60,280 nucleotides of DNA from Fimenecus sp051881435 (GCA_051881435.1 JBJEPW010000008.1:1-60280), one strand, 5' to 3'. Positions 35,527-46,017 are shown, counted from the first letter of the stretch. Made by a program: numbers and translations. Notes: a model not told the origin generated them from the letters alone.

Positions 35527-36642
35527 TTATTTAAGTGATATTATTATTCGGCAAATCTCCGAAAGTGCGTTAAGCTTGGCGTTTTCGCCTGCTTTTTTAC
35601 TGATTTCATAAAGTTTTTCTTTGTTGTTTTTAAGCTCGGTAACGGTTTTTGAGAGAAGCTCTCCCGTTAAATCCTTTTCCTCAATAAGAATTGCGCCGCC
35701 GTTTTCGGCAAGGCTCATAGCGTTATGATACTGATGATTTTCCGCAACATTAGGTGACGGAATAAGGATTGAAGGCTTTGAGAGCGCCTGAATTTCGGAA
35801 ATTGAGCTGGCTCCTGCGCGGCTTATTACCAAATCGCAGGCAGGAAGGCAGATTTCCATATTGTCTATATATTCACGCACCTCAATATTTGTACCTTTGC
35901 CGTACGGAATGCCGTTTTCCGAAAGCTTTTCCGGAACCCATTTTCCGTACTGCCCCGTCGCGTGCAAAAAGCAGATATTCTTTTCTTTATAAAGCCTTGT
36001 GAGCATTTCACACACAGCGTTGTTTATAGCGTTTGCGCCCAGCGAGCCGCCCATTGACAGCACGAGCATATCGTTCTGTGAAAGTCCCAAAGACGCTCTT
36101 GCAAAATCACGGTCTGTTTTAATTATCTCCCTGCGGACGGGAAGTCCCGTTACAATCGGAGGGTTCTTGCATTTCATATATTTTTCCGCCGCCGCTGAGG
36201 TAAGCATAACTCTGTCAACAGATTTTGCGAGGGCTTTATTTGCCACTCCCGGAAAAGCGTTTTGCTCATGGATTGCCGTTTTTATTCCCATTTTTACTGC
36301 CGTGCGCAGTACGGGACCCGTTACATATCCGCCGAAGCCCACGACTACATCGGGATTAAACTCGGAAATGATTTTTTTTGCTTCGGAGGAGGCTTTTAAG
36401 GTAAGCGTTGCCGTTTTGATATTTTCCTTTAAGCCTTTTAAAGATACTTTCCGCGAAAATCCGTTCATTTTAACGGTTTTTATGGGAAATCCTGCCTTGG
36501 GAACAATTTGCGTTTCCATTCTGCCCTCTGTTCCTACAAAAAGAATTTCACAGTCGGGCTCAAGTCTTTTAAGCTCCGTTGCAACGGCAACGGCAGGATT
36601 GATATGACCGCCGGTACCGCCGGCTACAAACATTACTTTCAT
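35527..36642 (-). CDS. murG: UDP-GlcNAc:lipid I GlcNAc transferase
   Basis: Makes lipid II at the inner face of the membrane. The 371-residue GT-B enzyme starts MKVMFVAGGTGGHINPA and has the donor-site region SRAGASSISE. It follows ftsW by six bases. Confidence 0.97.
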   Translation of the reverse strand: MKVMFVAGGTGGHINPAVAVATELKRLEPDCEILFVGTEGRMETQIVPKAGFPIKTVKMNGFSRKVSLKGLKENIKTATLTLKASSEAKKIISEFNPDVVVGFGGYVTGPVLRTAVKMGIKTAIHEQNAFPGVANKALAKSVDRVMLTSAAAEKYMKCKNPPIVTGLPVRREIIKTDRDFARASLGLSQNDMLVLSMGGSLGANAINNAVCEMLTRLYKEKNICFLHATGQYGKWVPEKLSENGIPYGKGTNIEVREYIDNMEICLPACDLVISRAGASSISEIQALSKPSILIPSPNVAENHQYHNAMSLAENGGAILIEEKDLTGELLSKTVTELKNNKEKLYEISKKAGENAKLNALSEICRIIISLK

Positions 36643-36648
36643 AACAAC

Positions 36649-37854
36649 TCATTCCTTAGCCTTATTGGAGCGGGAAACAGATAAAAGCATACCCATTTCG
36701 CAAAGCAGAATAAATATGGAGGTGCCGCCTGCCGAGAAGAAAGGCAGTGAAATTCCCGTATTGGGGATAAGGTCGCTGACAACGGCGATATTGAGTGCAA
36801 CCTGAATACCTATCTGAAATGAAATTCCCATTGCAAGCAGTGCACCGAAACGGTCGTTGGCACGAAGTCCTATGTGTATTCCTCTGTAAACGAGAAGCGC
36901 AAAGAGGAGAATTATAAGCGACGCGCCTACAAAGCCCAGTTCCTCGCACACGATTGAAAAAATAAAGTCGTTCTGCGGCTCGGAAACATAAAGGTGCTTT
37001 TGCTTTGACTGCCCAAGCCCCGTGCCTAAAAATCCGCCTGAGCCGATGGCGTAAAGGGAGTTATTGGTCTGCCAGCGCGCGCCCGTGGGGTCATAATCCT
37101 TATCAAGCCATGCGGTGATACGCTCGCCGGCGTATTTTTCAAGCACCTGCGGATTTGCTACAAGAAAAATTACCGCCACAAGTATTACTCCGCCGGCTAC
37201 CACAAACCATTTATACCTGACCTCGCCCAGAAACATCATAATGATGCCTATTCCAAGCATCAGCACCGTTCCCGAAAGGTGATTTTCAAGATAAACGAGC
37301 CCTGCAAAAACTATTATCAGCAAGCCGTAAAGAATAACCTTTGTGACGGACTGATAAACCGTTATTTTACCCTTGCTTATTCTGAAGATTAAGTCGCTGG
37401 GTACTTTTCCCGTTACGGCTTTATAATCCTTTTCAAGCAAATACGCTAAAATCAGGATTAGCCCTATTTTTGCGATTTCCGAGGGCTGAAATGTTGTAAA
37501 GCCCAAGTTTATCCACCGTTTAAAGCCGGGTTTATATTCAGGGAGTATAAGCACGAGCAATAAAAGCCCAACGGATACGAAAACGCCCACGACCGCCGCT
37601 AATCTGAAATATTCATAACGAATTCTTGATATGGCGTACATTCCTGCAAGTCCCAGGAGTGTAAACAAAAGCTGACGGCGGAAAATATAGGTACTGTCAC
37701 CGTTTCTGTTGTAATAACTGTAAGTATAGCTGGCGGAAAACAGCATAACAAGACCGATGGTTACGATTGTCATCAAAAGCAGGAAAAAGGTTACATCCAT
37801 TCCGCCGCGGGCAAAGAAAATATTTGATGATTTTTTCTTTTTAGCTGACGCCAT
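36649..37854 (-). CDS. ftsW: Peptidoglycan glycosyltransferase FtsW
   Basis: SEDS-family polymerase that works with the class B PBP at the septum. The 401-residue polytopic protein has ten predicted membrane segments. Family motifs are GFKRWINLGFTTFQPSEIAKIG and ISLPFFSAGGTSI. RodA and SpoVE are homologous, but position in the cluster favours FtsW. Confidence 0.94.
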   Translation of the reverse strand: MASAKKKKSSNIFFARGGMDVTFFLLLMTIVTIGLVMLFSASYTYSYYNRNGDSTYIFRRQLLFTLLGLAGMYAISRIRYEYFRLAAVVGVFVSVGLLLLVLILPEYKPGFKRWINLGFTTFQPSEIAKIGLILILAYLLEKDYKAVTGKVPSDLIFRISKGKITVYQSVTKVILYGLLIIVFAGLVYLENHLSGTVLMLGIGIIMMFLGEVRYKWFVVAGGVILVAVIFLVANPQVLEKYAGERITAWLDKDYDPTGARWQTNNSLYAIGSGGFLGTGLGQSKQKHLYVSEPQNDFIFSIVCEELGFVGASLIILLFALLVYRGIHIGLRANDRFGALLAMGISFQIGIQVALNIAVVSDLIPNTGISLPFFSAGGTSIFILLCEMGMLLSVSRSNKAKE

Positions 37855-37885
37855 TTTCTCACCAACCTTTCCAAAAATTCAAACT

Positions 37886-38914
37886 TTAAATTACTGTGCC
37901 GTACCAATAAACTGCCAAGCCCACAAGGCATCCTACAATATTTACAAGTGAAAATACTGTTACGATTTTTCTTTCTTTCCATCCGCTCATCTCAAAATGG
38001 TGATGAATGGGTGCCATTTTAAATATTCTTTTACCGTGTGTCGCCTTAAAATAACCGATTTGAATAACATCGGAAAGGGCTTCTATAACATAAATTATTC
38101 CGAAAAGCACCAATATAAGCGGGCAGTCAATAGAATAAGCCAGAGCTACCACCATACCGCCCAAAAACATTGAGCCTGTGTCGCCCATAATTACCTTTGA
38201 GGGGTAATAGTTCCAAATGAGATATCCGAGACAGCCGCCTGCCAGCGCCGCCGCCATTACGCTGATACCCAAGAATTTACTCATAAGTGCGGCAATACAG
38301 AACGCAATTGCTGTGATTGAGGTTACGCTTGCGCAAAGACCGTCGATACCGTCGGTAAAGTTTACGGCATTTACTGCGCCGTATATTACGCAAAAGCCGA
38401 AGAACCAAAAGAACCATTTAAGGTCAACGGCGCCCACAAAGGGTATTTTCATAAATGTGAGTCCGTTAAAGTAAAGACCTGCAAGGTAGGCAAAAATAAT
38501 GGCTACCTGGGCAACTGTTTTTTGAATTACGGTAAGTCCTAAATTGCGCTTTTTTACAACCTTTATATAATCGTCGGCAAAGCCTACAAGGCCGAAGCCT
38601 ATTGCCAGAAGCAAACCGCCCACAAGCTTAACCTTTTGCTGATTCGGCATTATACTGTCCCCTGCAAAGAGGTTACCGCCCATAAGGTAATCTGTAAGGA
38701 GCACGCATATTACGGAAATAATTGTACTGATTATGAACATAAATCCGCCCATATTGGGTGTTCCCTGCTTTGATTTGTGCCAAACGGGACCTATATCAAG
38801 AATAGTCTGCCCGAATTTAAGCTTTCTCAGCCAGGGGATTATCACAAATCCCAATAAAAATGCAATTAAAAAGCTTAAACCGGCCGCCACTGCAAGCGCT
38901 ATGTAAATATTCAT
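37886..38914 (-). CDS. mraY: Phospho-MurNAc-pentapeptide transferase
   Basis: Forms lipid I on undecaprenyl phosphate. The 342-residue membrane protein has FADDYIK, NFTDGIDGL and the late APIHHHFE motif. The ATG at 38914 follows GGAG; a start nine codons upstream would lie inside murF. Confidence 0.97.
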   Translation of the reverse strand: MNIYIALAVAAGLSFLIAFLLGFVIIPWLRKLKFGQTILDIGPVWHKSKQGTPNMGGFMFIISTIISVICVLLTDYLMGGNLFAGDSIMPNQQKVKLVGGLLLAIGFGLVGFADDYIKVVKKRNLGLTVIQKTVAQVAIIFAYLAGLYFNGLTFMKIPFVGAVDLKWFFWFFGFCVIYGAVNAVNFTDGIDGLCASVTSITAIAFCIAALMSKFLGISVMAAALAGGCLGYLIWNYYPSKVIMGDTGSMFLGGMVVALAYSIDCPLILVLFGIIYVIEALSDVIQIGYFKATHGKRIFKMAPIHHHFEMSGWKERKIVTVFSLVNIVGCLVGLAVYWYGTVI

Positions 38915-38928
38915 ATGAAAAACTCCTT

Positions 38929-40287
38929 TTAGACTTCCCAATATTTATATAATTCTTCAAAGACTTCTTCAAGCTTCATACCGCGGCTCGCCTTGAAAGA
39001 AACGGTATCGCCGCTTTTCAGCTCTTTTTTGAGAGCATCAATGAGCTCTTGTTTAGTATCAAAGGCATAAACCTTTTTAAGACCTGCTTTTTCGGCGCTT
39101 TCTGCCGTAAAACGAGACTGTTCGCCGTAGGTATAAAGTGCGTCAAGCTTACACTCTGCCGCATACTCACCTACCGCTCTGTGAGCTGTTTCGGCATAAC
39201 TGCCAAGCTCCAGCATATCGCCGAGGACGGCTATTTTTCTGCCTTTTGCGATTTTGCAAAGAGAATTAAGTCCCGCCTTTTGAGAATCGGGGCTTGCGTT
39301 ATAGCAATCCTCAATCACCGTTATACCGTTTACTTGATTTATGCGCTGTCTCATTCCCGAGGGAGTGTATTCCGAGAGCCCTTTGGCGATGATTTCAGGC
39401 TGGATTTTATATTCAACGCCCACCGCAAAGGCGGCGAGAGCATCGTAAACATTGTGTATTCCTACCGTTGGAATAGTGATTTTCCGTCTTAAATCACCTT
39501 TTACTGCGGTAAACTCGGTGGAAAGTCCGTTTTCGCGGATATTTTCTGCTATGACATCGCAGTTTTTATTCTCAATACCAAAGGTGATAATTTTGAAATC
39601 GTCATTTTTAACGGTTGAGAGCATATCGTTATCGCCGTTTAAAAACAGCGGGGAGCCTTTTTTCATACCGTCGAGAATTTCAAGCTTTGCATGTAAAATT
39701 CCCTCGCGGGAGCCTAAGTTTTCAATATGGGACACGCCTATATTTGTAATTACGGCGCAATCGGGCTTTGCACATTTTGAAAGCTCGGTAATCTGCCCTT
39801 TGTTATCCATTCCCATTTCGACAACCGCAAAATCATATGAATTATCAAGGCGGTAAAGGGTTTTGGGAACGCCTATCTCATTATTGAGATTGCCCTCTGT
39901 TTTTAATGTTTTACTCTTTGCGCCCAAAACGCAGGCAATCATTTCTTTCGTTGTGGTTTTACCCACACTGCCTGTAAGCCCCACAACGGTTAGCTTTTTC
40001 ATACTGCATCTGTAACAAGACGCTAAATCGAGAAACGCTTTTTTTGTATCCTCAACATATATTACGGGAGCGTCGCATTCTGTTTTTTTATGGCATACGA
40101 CTGCCGCCACTCCTTTTTCAGCCACATCCTTTACAAAATCGTGACCGTCAAAGCGTTCCCCCTTAATCGCAAAAAAGAGGGTGTTTTCATCTGTATCACG
40201 GCTGTCGATGGATATGCGGCTGACAGTTTTTTCACTGTTTACCGTTGTACCCAAAGCCTTTGCAATTTCTGAAAGCTGAATGTTCAT
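38929..40287 (-). CDS. murF: UDP-MurNAc-tripeptide--D-Ala-D-Ala ligase
   Basis: Adds D-Ala-D-Ala to the stem peptide. The 452-residue Mur ligase has ATP-binding GLTGSVGKTTTKEM and the family region VIEDCYNASPDS. It lies nine bases after murE. Confidence 0.96.
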   Translation of the reverse strand: MNIQLSEIAKALGTTVNSEKTVSRISIDSRDTDENTLFFAIKGERFDGHDFVKDVAEKGVAAVVCHKKTECDAPVIYVEDTKKAFLDLASCYRCSMKKLTVVGLTGSVGKTTTKEMIACVLGAKSKTLKTEGNLNNEIGVPKTLYRLDNSYDFAVVEMGMDNKGQITELSKCAKPDCAVITNIGVSHIENLGSREGILHAKLEILDGMKKGSPLFLNGDNDMLSTVKNDDFKIITFGIENKNCDVIAENIRENGLSTEFTAVKGDLRRKITIPTVGIHNVYDALAAFAVGVEYKIQPEIIAKGLSEYTPSGMRQRINQVNGITVIEDCYNASPDSQKAGLNSLCKIAKGRKIAVLGDMLELGSYAETAHRAVGEYAAECKLDALYTYGEQSRFTAESAEKAGLKKVYAFDTKQELIDALKKELKSGDTVSFKASRGMKLEEVFEELYKYWEV

Positions 40288-40296
40288 AAGCGTTAC

Positions 40297-41727
40297 CTAA
40301 GCCTTAAAAAAGTCCTTTACGATTTCTCTTTCGTCAAAATATATTTTTTCGGTTCCTATTATCTGATAATCCTCATGGCCTTTACCTGCAAGGAGAACAA
40401 CATCGCCGGGTCGCGCTTTTTTCAGCGCAAATTCGATTGCCTGACGCCGATTTTCTATCACTGCAAGCCTTGCCTGTGTTTTTTCCATACCGCCTAAAAT
40501 GTCATTTATAATAAGCAGAGGATTTTCCGTTCGTGGATTATCGCTTGTTACAATCACAACATCGGAAAGTCTGCCTGCAACCTTGCCCATAACAGGTCTT
40601 TTGGTGCGGTCGCGGTCGCCTCCGCAGCCGAAAACCGTTATAACCCTACCCTTTGCAAAGGATTTTATGCAATTCAGTATATTTTCCAAACCGTCGGGGG
40701 TATGAGCATAATCAATCATTACGGTGAAATCTCTCGGAATATCCACCTTCTCTGCCCTGCCCTTGACGGGAGAAATCCGTTTTGCCGCCGATGCTGCATC
40801 GCTTACGGAAAAGCCGAGATTTATAAGCGCCGAAATTGCGCAAAGAGAATTATATACGGTGAAACTGCCGGGTATGGGGATTTTTACTCTTTCAATACAA
40901 TCCATACCCACAAACAGATACTCCGCACCGTTTTCATCACAAACAATATTTTTTGCTGTATAATCCGCCCTGTCCGAAACTGCCGATACGGTCATAACGG
41001 GACATTCAATTTTGTCACAGACACTTTTTACTGTTTCGTCATCAATATTTATTATCGCCTTATCCGTCATTTTGAAAAGAGAAAGCTTGGCGTTTATGTA
41101 GCTTTCCATATCGCCGTGGTAATCAAGGTGTTCGGGAGTTATGTTTGTCAGTATTCCAACGGCAAATCGTAGTCCCTCTACCCTGCTTTGGCTCAAAGCC
41201 TGCGAGGAAACCTCCATTACGCAGTACTTACAGCCGCTGTCAACGCTTTCGCGCAAAAGCCGTTGTAACTCCATAGGCTCGGGAGTTGTAAGAACGGACT
41301 CCTCCTCACCCTCGCCGCAGTCATTTTTAACCGTACCGATTATTCCGCACTTTACGGAAAGTGTGTTCAGGATTTCTTTTATGAAAAACGAAGTGGAGGT
41401 TTTTCCGTTTGTACCCGTTACGCCGATAAGTTTAAGGTTATCCGCCGGATTGCCGTAAAATTCGGCGGCAATCCGCGAAAACGCTTTTCTTGTATCGCTT
41501 ACTATAATTTGCTTTTTGATTTTCAAATCGCGCTGTGTTATTACCGCCGAGGCGCCCTTTTTAATCGCTTCCGACGCAAGGCTGTGACCGTCACAGCGGT
41601 TGCCGTCGATACAAATGAAAAGTGAGTTTTTTGTTATTTCCTCTGATTTATCCGTTACTCCTTCAATTTCCACATCCTCAAACGCGCTTGGCGTTTCAAT
41701 CCCCTTGAGAAGTGCAGAAAGTTTCAT
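40297..41727 (-). CDS. murE: UDP-MurNAc-tripeptide synthetase, meso-DAP type
   Basis: Adds the third stem residue. The 476-residue protein has ATP-binding GVTGTNGKTSTSFF and the specificity motif DNPRTENP. The DNPR form is known for meso-diaminopimelate ligases, as opposed to Lys-type enzymes, so the wall is probably DAP-type. Confidence 0.96.
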   Translation of the reverse strand: MKLSALLKGIETPSAFEDVEIEGVTDKSEEITKNSLFICIDGNRCDGHSLASEAIKKGASAVITQRDLKIKKQIIVSDTRKAFSRIAAEFYGNPADNLKLIGVTGTNGKTSTSFFIKEILNTLSVKCGIIGTVKNDCGEGEEESVLTTPEPMELQRLLRESVDSGCKYCVMEVSSQALSQSRVEGLRFAVGILTNITPEHLDYHGDMESYINAKLSLFKMTDKAIINIDDETVKSVCDKIECPVMTVSAVSDRADYTAKNIVCDENGAEYLFVGMDCIERVKIPIPGSFTVYNSLCAISALINLGFSVSDAASAAKRISPVKGRAEKVDIPRDFTVMIDYAHTPDGLENILNCIKSFAKGRVITVFGCGGDRDRTKRPVMGKVAGRLSDVVIVTSDNPRTENPLLIINDILGGMEKTQARLAVIENRRQAIEFALKKARPGDVVLLAGKGHEDYQIIGTEKIYFDEREIVKDFFKA

Positions 41728-41745
41728 TAAATATTACCTCATAAT

Positions 41746-43962
41746 TTAATCTTGTACGTTTACGCTTGACCTGAAATATACGGTTATGACGCTTCCCTGC
41801 TCTGCGGTGGTATCTTTTGCAACGCTTTGCTTATACGATAAGACCTCGCCGCCGCTTTGCGTTGTACCTGCTATTTTTATATTAAAGCCTGCATTTACCG
41901 CAACTCGGTTCGCATCTGTTATGGAAAGATTTGTAAGGTCCGGAACTGTTGCAGTTTCTTTTGCCGCCGCCTCTTCCGTATATACAACAACAATACCGTT
42001 TTTCGGCATTGGCTGATTTGCCGCTGGAGTTTGTGAAATTACGGTGCTTCCGCCGCCCACAACCTTAACTGTGAAGCCGGAGGCTTCAAGCTTCGCCTTG
42101 GAAACCTCTTTACCCACAAGATTGGGAGCCGTTACGGTCGCTTTCGCAAGCTCTTCATCGTTATACTGCGGGTCAACATTGAGATATGCAAGCACATTTT
42201 CAAAAATTCTACCTGCTACGGGAGCGGCAACAGCACCGCCCGTTGTGAGTCCCTGCGGCTCATCAACCGCTATCAGAATGGCTATTTTAGGGTCATTCGC
42301 CGGTGCAAAGCCTGCAAATGAGGCTATGTTCTCACCGGGTACATTGAGCTTTTCACTTGTACCCGTTTTACCTGCTATATGATAACCTGCAACGTAGGCG
42401 TTTTTAGCTGTTCCCCAAACGACAACCTGCTCCATATATCCTGCCATTAGCTTTGCAGTGCCCTCTGAAATAACCTGTCTTTTCATTGTAGGCTTTGTTT
42501 CGGACACTATATTACCGTTTTCATCAAGTATTTTTGATACCAAATACGGCGTCATAAGCTTGCCGCCGTTGCCGATACAGGCAACTGCGTTTATCATTTG
42601 AATGGGGGTAATCTGGAAGGTCTGACCGAAAGAAGCGGATGAAAGCTCCGCAATACCCATATGGTCAAGATCGTAATATGTCTTTCCTGCAACGGGAACA
42701 GATTCCGACGGCAAGTCAATACCTGTTTTTTCGGTAAATCCGAAAGCCTCGAAATACTTCATAAACTTTTCCTTGCCCATACGCTGTCCCATTGTTATGA
42801 AGAAGGTATTACAGGAATTGGGCAAAGCCTGCGCTACGGTTTGCGTGCCGTGGCTCTTATGATTAAAGCAATGCTGATAGTAATTTGCAACCTTTATTGA
42901 ACCCGAGCAGTCATATGTTGTTTCAGGCGTCATAACGCCCTCCTCCAAAGCGGCGGCGGCAACAAAAAGTTTAAACACGGAGCCCGGTTCATATGTATCG
43001 CTTATTACGCGGTTTCTCCATTGAGAAAACTGTGCATTCAGCTTTTCTTCGCTTTTTTTCTGTTCGTCTTCGATTTTTTCAAGCTCCTCCAAAACGCGGG
43101 ACGAAGAAATAGTGTAAGGATAGTTCAAATCGTAATCGGGCATTGTGCTCATACCGAGAATTGCACCTGTCTGTATATCCATTACTATGCCGTAAGCGTA
43201 TTTTGCCTGTGTTTCCTCTACTGCCTGAGCAAGCTGCTGTTCAAGATAATACTGGATAACCTCATCGAGGGTAAGTTGGAGGCTATAGCCCTGACTTGCA
43301 TCAAAGGTTGTGGCGTAATCGTTGGGCATATCTCCTGCCAAGGCGTTTTTAGCTGTTATTATTCTGCCCGATTTGCCCGTAAGCTGTGAATTGTATTGGA
43401 GTTCCAGACCTGCTCTGCCCGTATCCTCCGAGCCTGTAAAGCCCACAACTGTTGACGCAAACGAGCCGAAGGGATAATAGCGCTTTGTGTCCGGGTCTAT
43501 ACCCACAATCATATTGAGCTTTTGGTCCTTATGGGCGCTCATGTATTCTTCAAGCTGTGCTTTTTGACTGTTATCTATTTTACCGATTATTTTTTCGTAG
43601 CCGCTTTCACTGCGGTTTACCTTTTTTTCAAGTGTTTCTTTATCCAGCTCAAACATATCGGCAAAGCCATCAACAAGCAAGGTTTTCTGCTCTTGAGTTG
43701 TAATTTTTGAAGGATTTATATATACAAGCCACGCAGAAGCGCTCTGCGCAATAATTTTCATATTGGAATCGTAAATGGTGCCTCTGTGGGCGTTTACGAC
43801 CGTATCGCTCAACTGATTTTTTTCGGCTTTAAGGCGGTATTCCTCGCCTTTTATTATCTGTATCCAGAAAAGGTTTCCGATAAGGACAAGCAAAAACAGG
43901 CAAAAGCCCGCAAATGCAATATGCGAGCGCAAAGACATATTCCTTGTCGGTTTTTTTCTCAT
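41746..43962 (-). CDS. Class B penicillin-binding protein with PASTA domains
   Basis: A 738-residue septal transpeptidase of the PBP2x/SpoVD group. One N-terminal membrane segment (about 14-36) is followed by a dimerisation domain and the transpeptidase. Active-site motifs are SVFK, SCN and KTGT, and two C-terminal PASTA domains follow (about 600-735). The ATG at 43962 follows AAGGAGAA. Its place between ftsL and murE fits either FtsI or SpoVD; PASTA domains occur in both. Confidence 0.95.
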   Translation of the reverse strand: MRKKPTRNMSLRSHIAFAGFCLFLLVLIGNLFWIQIIKGEEYRLKAEKNQLSDTVVNAHRGTIYDSNMKIIAQSASAWLVYINPSKITTQEQKTLLVDGFADMFELDKETLEKKVNRSESGYEKIIGKIDNSQKAQLEEYMSAHKDQKLNMIVGIDPDTKRYYPFGSFASTVVGFTGSEDTGRAGLELQYNSQLTGKSGRIITAKNALAGDMPNDYATTFDASQGYSLQLTLDEVIQYYLEQQLAQAVEETQAKYAYGIVMDIQTGAILGMSTMPDYDLNYPYTISSSRVLEELEKIEDEQKKSEEKLNAQFSQWRNRVISDTYEPGSVFKLFVAAAALEEGVMTPETTYDCSGSIKVANYYQHCFNHKSHGTQTVAQALPNSCNTFFITMGQRMGKEKFMKYFEAFGFTEKTGIDLPSESVPVAGKTYYDLDHMGIAELSSASFGQTFQITPIQMINAVACIGNGGKLMTPYLVSKILDENGNIVSETKPTMKRQVISEGTAKLMAGYMEQVVVWGTAKNAYVAGYHIAGKTGTSEKLNVPGENIASFAGFAPANDPKIAILIAVDEPQGLTTGGAVAAPVAGRIFENVLAYLNVDPQYNDEELAKATVTAPNLVGKEVSKAKLEASGFTVKVVGGGSTVISQTPAANQPMPKNGIVVVYTEEAAAKETATVPDLTNLSITDANRVAVNAGFNIKIAGTTQSGGEVLSYKQSVAKDTTAEQGSVITVYFRSSVNVQD

Positions 43963-44079
43963 ACTCTTCTCCTTCCGATACGGCGGCAAATACGCGATAT
44001 CCTTTACAATAAAACAATGAGAGTCAAGAAATATCTACTCAACTCCCTTAGTTTTACTCTTCTCACCTATACCAATATA

Positions 44080-44598
44080 TTATGATTTTGCGTCTTTTAT
44101 TACCTTTGAATCCTCAATGCTCTTGCCGTTTGCCATAACAACCTCGTCGGAATCGGAAAGGTCAACATAAACCACCTGATAATCCTGCACCTTAACCATA
44201 CCCAGATTATTAACGGCGTAATCCTCAACCTTATTGATTGATACGATTGAATTTAATTCATTGTTAAGCTTTACGGTATCGCTCTGAGCCGTTTTAATTG
44301 AATTTTCAACTCTGCTTATATCTCTGTTTATCTCATCAAGCTGAACGCGGCTGTATATTACGGCGGCAAAAAACAACAATGCCGCTACTGCTACGGCAAA
44401 TATTTTCGCTGTTTTCCTGCCTGCGGCTATTGACTGCGCACGAAGCTGCTTTTGTGACGGTTTATTCTTTTTTACAAGCTCAAGCTGAGGCTTTTTCTGT
44501 GCCGGAGCGTTGATTTTGGGAGCCGCAGTTCCCCGTGACACCGTTTTTGGCTCAAAGCGCTCAAAATCGTATGAGGTGTATTTATTATACTGTGCCAT
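44080..44598 (-). CDS. ftsL: FtsL-like septum protein
   Basis: A 172-residue single-pass protein. It has a basic, Gln- and Lys-rich cytoplasmic part (1-75), a membrane segment (about 76-98) and a leucine-zipper-like coiled coil with NNLGMVKVQDYQVVYVDL. Position between rsmH and the PBP gene defines it. Sequence is poorly conserved in this family. Confidence 0.85.
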   Translation of the reverse strand: MAQYNKYTSYDFERFEPKTVSRGTAAPKINAPAQKKPQLELVKKNKPSQKQLRAQSIAAGRKTAKIFAVAVAALLFFAAVIYSRVQLDEINRDISRVENSIKTAQSDTVKLNNELNSIVSINKVEDYAVNNLGMVKVQDYQVVYVDLSDSDEVVMANGKSIEDSKVIKDAKS

Positions 44599-44616
44599 CC
44601 GTCTCTTTCCTATCCT

Positions 44617-45531
44617 TTACTTTATTTTTTCAATCGTCCGCAGTCTCGCACTGCGGCTTCTGTTATTTGTTTCAAGTTCTGTCTCGCCTGCCGTTATCCC
44701 CCGATTTATGAGTTTCCCCGCAGGTGTTTTGCCGCAAACGCAAACGGGAAAATCCTTGGGGCAGGTACAGCCTGCCGTAAATTCTCTGAATTTTTCCTTA
44801 ACCGTTCTGTCCTCCAAAGAGTGAAAGGTTATTATTGAAAGTCTGCCTCCCATTGTGATGCAATCGAACATATCCTGTACTGCGTCCGACAGAATTGACA
44901 ACTCGTCGTTAACTTCAATCCTGATTGCCTGAAAGGTTTTTCTTGCGGGGTGTCCGTCGCGCCTTGCCTTTGCGGGAACGGAGTTTTTCACGATTTCGGC
45001 AAGTTCAAGGGTTGTTTCAATCGGTTTTACACTTCTCGACTTTACAATGCTTTTGGCAATGCTTCTTGCAAACTTTTCCTCGCCGTAGCGGTTTATTATA
45101 TTTGCAAGCTCCTGCTCGGAATAGCCGTTTACCACATCAAACGCACTTTTGCCCGATTTGCTCATTCTCATATCGAGAGGTGCGTCCTTGTGAAAAGAAA
45201 ACCCTCTTTCCGCGTTGTCAAGCTGAAATGAGCTTACGCCTAAATCCGCAAGGATACCGTCGGCTTTTCTGCCGTTCAGAATACTCTTAATATTTGAAAA
45301 GTTATCGTTTACTATTTCAACTCTCTCGTCGGAGCCTATGCGCTCCTTTATAACCTCTATAGCGTCGGGGTCGCGGTCAATAGCGACAAGTTTTCCGTTT
45401 TCAAGACGCTCAAGAATTGCCCTTGAATGGCCTGCGCCGCCGCAGGTGCAATCAACATACAGCCCGTCCGGCTTAATATTCAAAGAGTCAAGCGTTTCTT
45501 CAAACAGTACTGAAATATGTTTAAATTCCAT
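44617..45531 (-). CDS. rsmH: 16S rRNA (cytosine1402-N4)-methyltransferase
   Basis: Methylates C1402 of 16S rRNA. The 304-residue protein has the motifs DCTCGGAGHSRAIL, ADLGVSSFQLD and FHSLEDR. The ATG at 45531 has GGTGG upstream; a GTG three codons earlier is an alternative. Confidence 0.96.
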   Translation of the reverse strand: MEFKHISVLFEETLDSLNIKPDGLYVDCTCGGAGHSRAILERLENGKLVAIDRDPDAIEVIKERIGSDERVEIVNDNFSNIKSILNGRKADGILADLGVSSFQLDNAERGFSFHKDAPLDMRMSKSGKSAFDVVNGYSEQELANIINRYGEEKFARSIAKSIVKSRSVKPIETTLELAEIVKNSVPAKARRDGHPARKTFQAIRIEVNDELSILSDAVQDMFDCITMGGRLSIITFHSLEDRTVKEKFREFTAGCTCPKDFPVCVCGKTPAGKLINRGITAGETELETNNRSRSARLRTIEKIK

Positions 45532-45542
45532 ATCCGCCACCG

Positions 45543-45947
45543 TCAGAATACGAAGGTATCCATTTTATCAATTTCAGAGAGCGGAACAGATGCCTGCTTG
45601 AAGTTTTCAGGCGCCCAAATTTCAATTCTTTTACCTGCGCCTACAATAACGGCGTCCTTAGTAAGCCCTGCGTGGGCAAGCTGTTCTGCGGAGAGTGTTA
45701 CTCTGCCCTGCTTATCGGTGGAGGCCTCCGCCGCGTTGCTGAAAAAGGAGCGCTGTGCGGCACGGTTGGGGTGATTTATGAACTGCTGACTAACCTCCTC
45801 AAAGCGCTCTTTATCATATATATAAAGGCACTTATCGGGACCGTTGAAAAGGACGAACTCCTCGCCCAGCATTTCGCGGAACTTTACAGGAATGAAAAGA
45901 CGGTTTTTGGCATCAAGACTGTGAAAATATAAGTTTGAAAACATCAT
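45543..45947 (-). CDS. mraZ: Transcriptional regulator MraZ
   Basis: A 134-residue AbrB-fold DNA-binding protein with two half domains, each with DxKxR-like signatures (SLDAKNRLFIPVKFRE and TDKQGRVTLSAEQL). In other bacteria it represses the dcw cluster it heads. It is the first gene here. Confidence 0.95.
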   Translation of the reverse strand: MMFSNLYFHSLDAKNRLFIPVKFREMLGEEFVLFNGPDKCLYIYDKERFEEVSQQFINHPNRAAQRSFFSNAAEASTDKQGRVTLSAEQLAHAGLTKDAVIVGAGKRIEIWAPENFKQASVPLSEIDKMDTFVF

Positions 45948-46017
45948 CGCCGTTCACTCCTTTCGTAAAGTTAAAAATCATCTATTTACCCACCTTAGTG
46001 GTTTATGCGTGTATTAC

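Noticed and set aside
35999..36607. Plus-strand ORF of 202 residues opposite murG
   Set aside because: Fully antisense to a well-recognised gene, with no ribosome site or known domain.
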